64,000 nucleotides of DNA from Tubulanus polymorphus (lineage: Eukaryota; Nemertea; Palaeonemertea; Tubulaniformes; Tubulanidae): contig NC_134025.1 of assembly GCF_964204645.1 (NCBI RefSeq), forward strand, positions 26,876,001-26,940,000. Reading direction: 5' to 3'. The first letter of the stretch is position 1. The number at the start of each line of letters is the position of its first letter. The notes under the pieces are model-generated. The model had not been told where the DNA came from, did no database searches, and was given only the letters and a program-made list of their open reading frames with translations. The position numbers were made by a program, and so were the translations under genes. Positions 62,895 to 64,000 of this stretch are shown piece by piece.

Positions 62895-64000
62895 ATGACT
62901 CACTACAAAGGAGCAGCCAAAGAGGCTGGAAGGGCCATGATTCTGATGAAAAAACGACAAAAAGAACAAGAAGAGTTGGAATTGAGGAAGAAGAAAATCG
63001 AAGAGGAAATGAAAATTGGCAGCATCACCAATAAATTTGCTGCACATTACGATGCTATAGAACAACAATTAAAATCTGATACTATTGGTCAGTGTCGTTT
63101 ACACCCCATTAACCTTATTCATGCTTCAATCGATCGTGTTTGAATCACTGTAAATTTTTCATATAGGTCTAGTAACACTCGATGAAATGAAGGCCAAACA
63201 AGAGGTAGCTATCAAAGAGAGGGAAAAACAACTCGCTCAGAAAGATTACGAAGCTAAACTGATCATACAAAAACAAGAGTATGAGAGACAACAAAGAGAA
63301 AGGAAACAGGTAAAATGGCTACGCATTATGGTGGGCTCGTCCCTGCCTGGTAGGATTATTCATTACTGTAAGTGAATTTCAGAAATCTGCATTGTCTTTT
63401 GATATGGAAGAGGAAGATGATGATGATGATGATGACAGTAATGAAGAGGAGAAATACGACTTTAAGGAACCTAAACAACCTGTTTTCAAGAAAAGACGAC
63501 TCGGTAAGTCATATTCAAATTATACTTCTTTGACAAATTGATTTTAACTCTTCGTGGAAATACAATTGTCTTTCTTTTTCTATATAACCATTTACGAAGG
63601 AAAAAACCCGGATGTTGACACAAGTTTTTTGCCGGATGTCGATCGCGAAGAAGAGGAAAACCAACTTCGGTAGGATCAATAATACGAACAACTACAGGTG
63701 GTGCAATGTTTGGCATTTTTACGGTATAAATCGTTATTCTTTCATTTCAGGGCTAAGTTACAAATGGATTGGGCAGAAAAACAAGAAACGCTGAAAAATG
63801 AGGAGATAGAGATCGTGTATAGTTACTGGGACGGTTCGGGACATAGGCGTCAGTTGAAGATGAAGAAAGGAAATAGCATGCAACAGTTTCTACAGCGGTG
63901 TTTAGAGCAATTACGTAAAGAATTTCACGAACTGAAAACAATCAGCGTTGATCAGTTAATGTACGTGAAAGAGGACTTAATCATACCGCAACATTATACG
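62895..64000 (+). CDS. FAM50A: FAM50/XAP5 protein, 5' part (runs off the window)
   Basis: Exons 62895-63087, 63167-63309, 63383-63503, 63600-63669 and 63751 to the window end; all introns GT..AG and short (73-96 bp). FAM50/XAP5 is a conserved eukaryotic nuclear protein; human FAM50A is a spliceosome-associated factor. The N-terminus ([15 protein letters not shown]) and a long charged coiled-coil ([20 protein letters not shown]) come first. A poly-Asp stretch ([15 protein letters not shown]) and a nuclear-localisation-like block (KKRRLG) follow. The conserved XAP5 core then includes [23 protein letters not shown] and [15 protein letters not shown]. Only the C-terminal end of the protein is missing. 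The start codon follows CATC and opens the family's conserved N-terminus, so it is secure. Confidence 0.95.

Noticed and set aside
1-64000. CRISPR arrays, rRNA genes, bacterial-type operons or plasmid features
   Set aside because: None seen. The tandem repeats are short microsatellites or diverged modules without spacers, and all genes have eukaryotic structure.

Overview
The window is AT-rich nuclear DNA from an animal. Its genes have spliced exons with GT..AG introns, and the families (a GPR158/179-type class C receptor, a CNP-type kinase/phosphodiesterase fusion, FAM50/XAP5, a rhodopsin-type receptor, a LINE) are metazoan. The short introns in the small genes, intergenic CpG that is not visibly depleted, and the LINE and MITE types suggest a non-vertebrate bilaterian, perhaps a marine lophotrochozoan or invertebrate deuterostome. 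I cannot name the species from sequence alone.

Layout. About 1-28.2 kb is nearly gene-free: one plausible minus-strand coding exon (23848-24240), microsatellites, hairpins and a possible MITE relic. From 28284 to 46159 runs a complete ten-exon plus-strand gene for a GPR158-like receptor (830 aa), with a 12.2-kb first intron. After a 3.5-kb 3' region comes a dense cluster. Gene A (minus, 49654-51059) and gene B (plus, 52027-53008) form a head-to-head pair of unknown membrane proteins with matching exon phases and topology. An intronless orphan rhodopsin-type GPCR (minus, 53512-54444) follows, then a two-exon CNP gene (plus, 55390-56797). The CNP gene is followed by a repeated AATAAA-bearing module, a 5'-truncated frameshifted non-LTR retrotransposon (minus, about 58.86-61.1 kb), a very clean 358-bp PIF/Harbinger-like MITE (62210-62567), and the first five exons of FAM50/XAP5 (plus, 62895 to beyond the window end).

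The genes do not look like one pathway. Three encode cell-surface proteins of unknown ligand (GPR158-like receptor, orphan GPCR, and the A/B pair counted together). CNP and FAM50 are intracellular housekeeping or neural-type proteins. The best candidate for something undescribed is the A/B pair: an N-terminal cytoplasmic region, a Cys-flanked transmembrane anchor, an ectodomain and a second hydrophobic C-terminus, the same intron phases at the same places, and divergent transcription from one roughly 1-kb spacer. Exon joins were made by hand from splice consensus, reading frame and family resemblance. No alignment or search was run.
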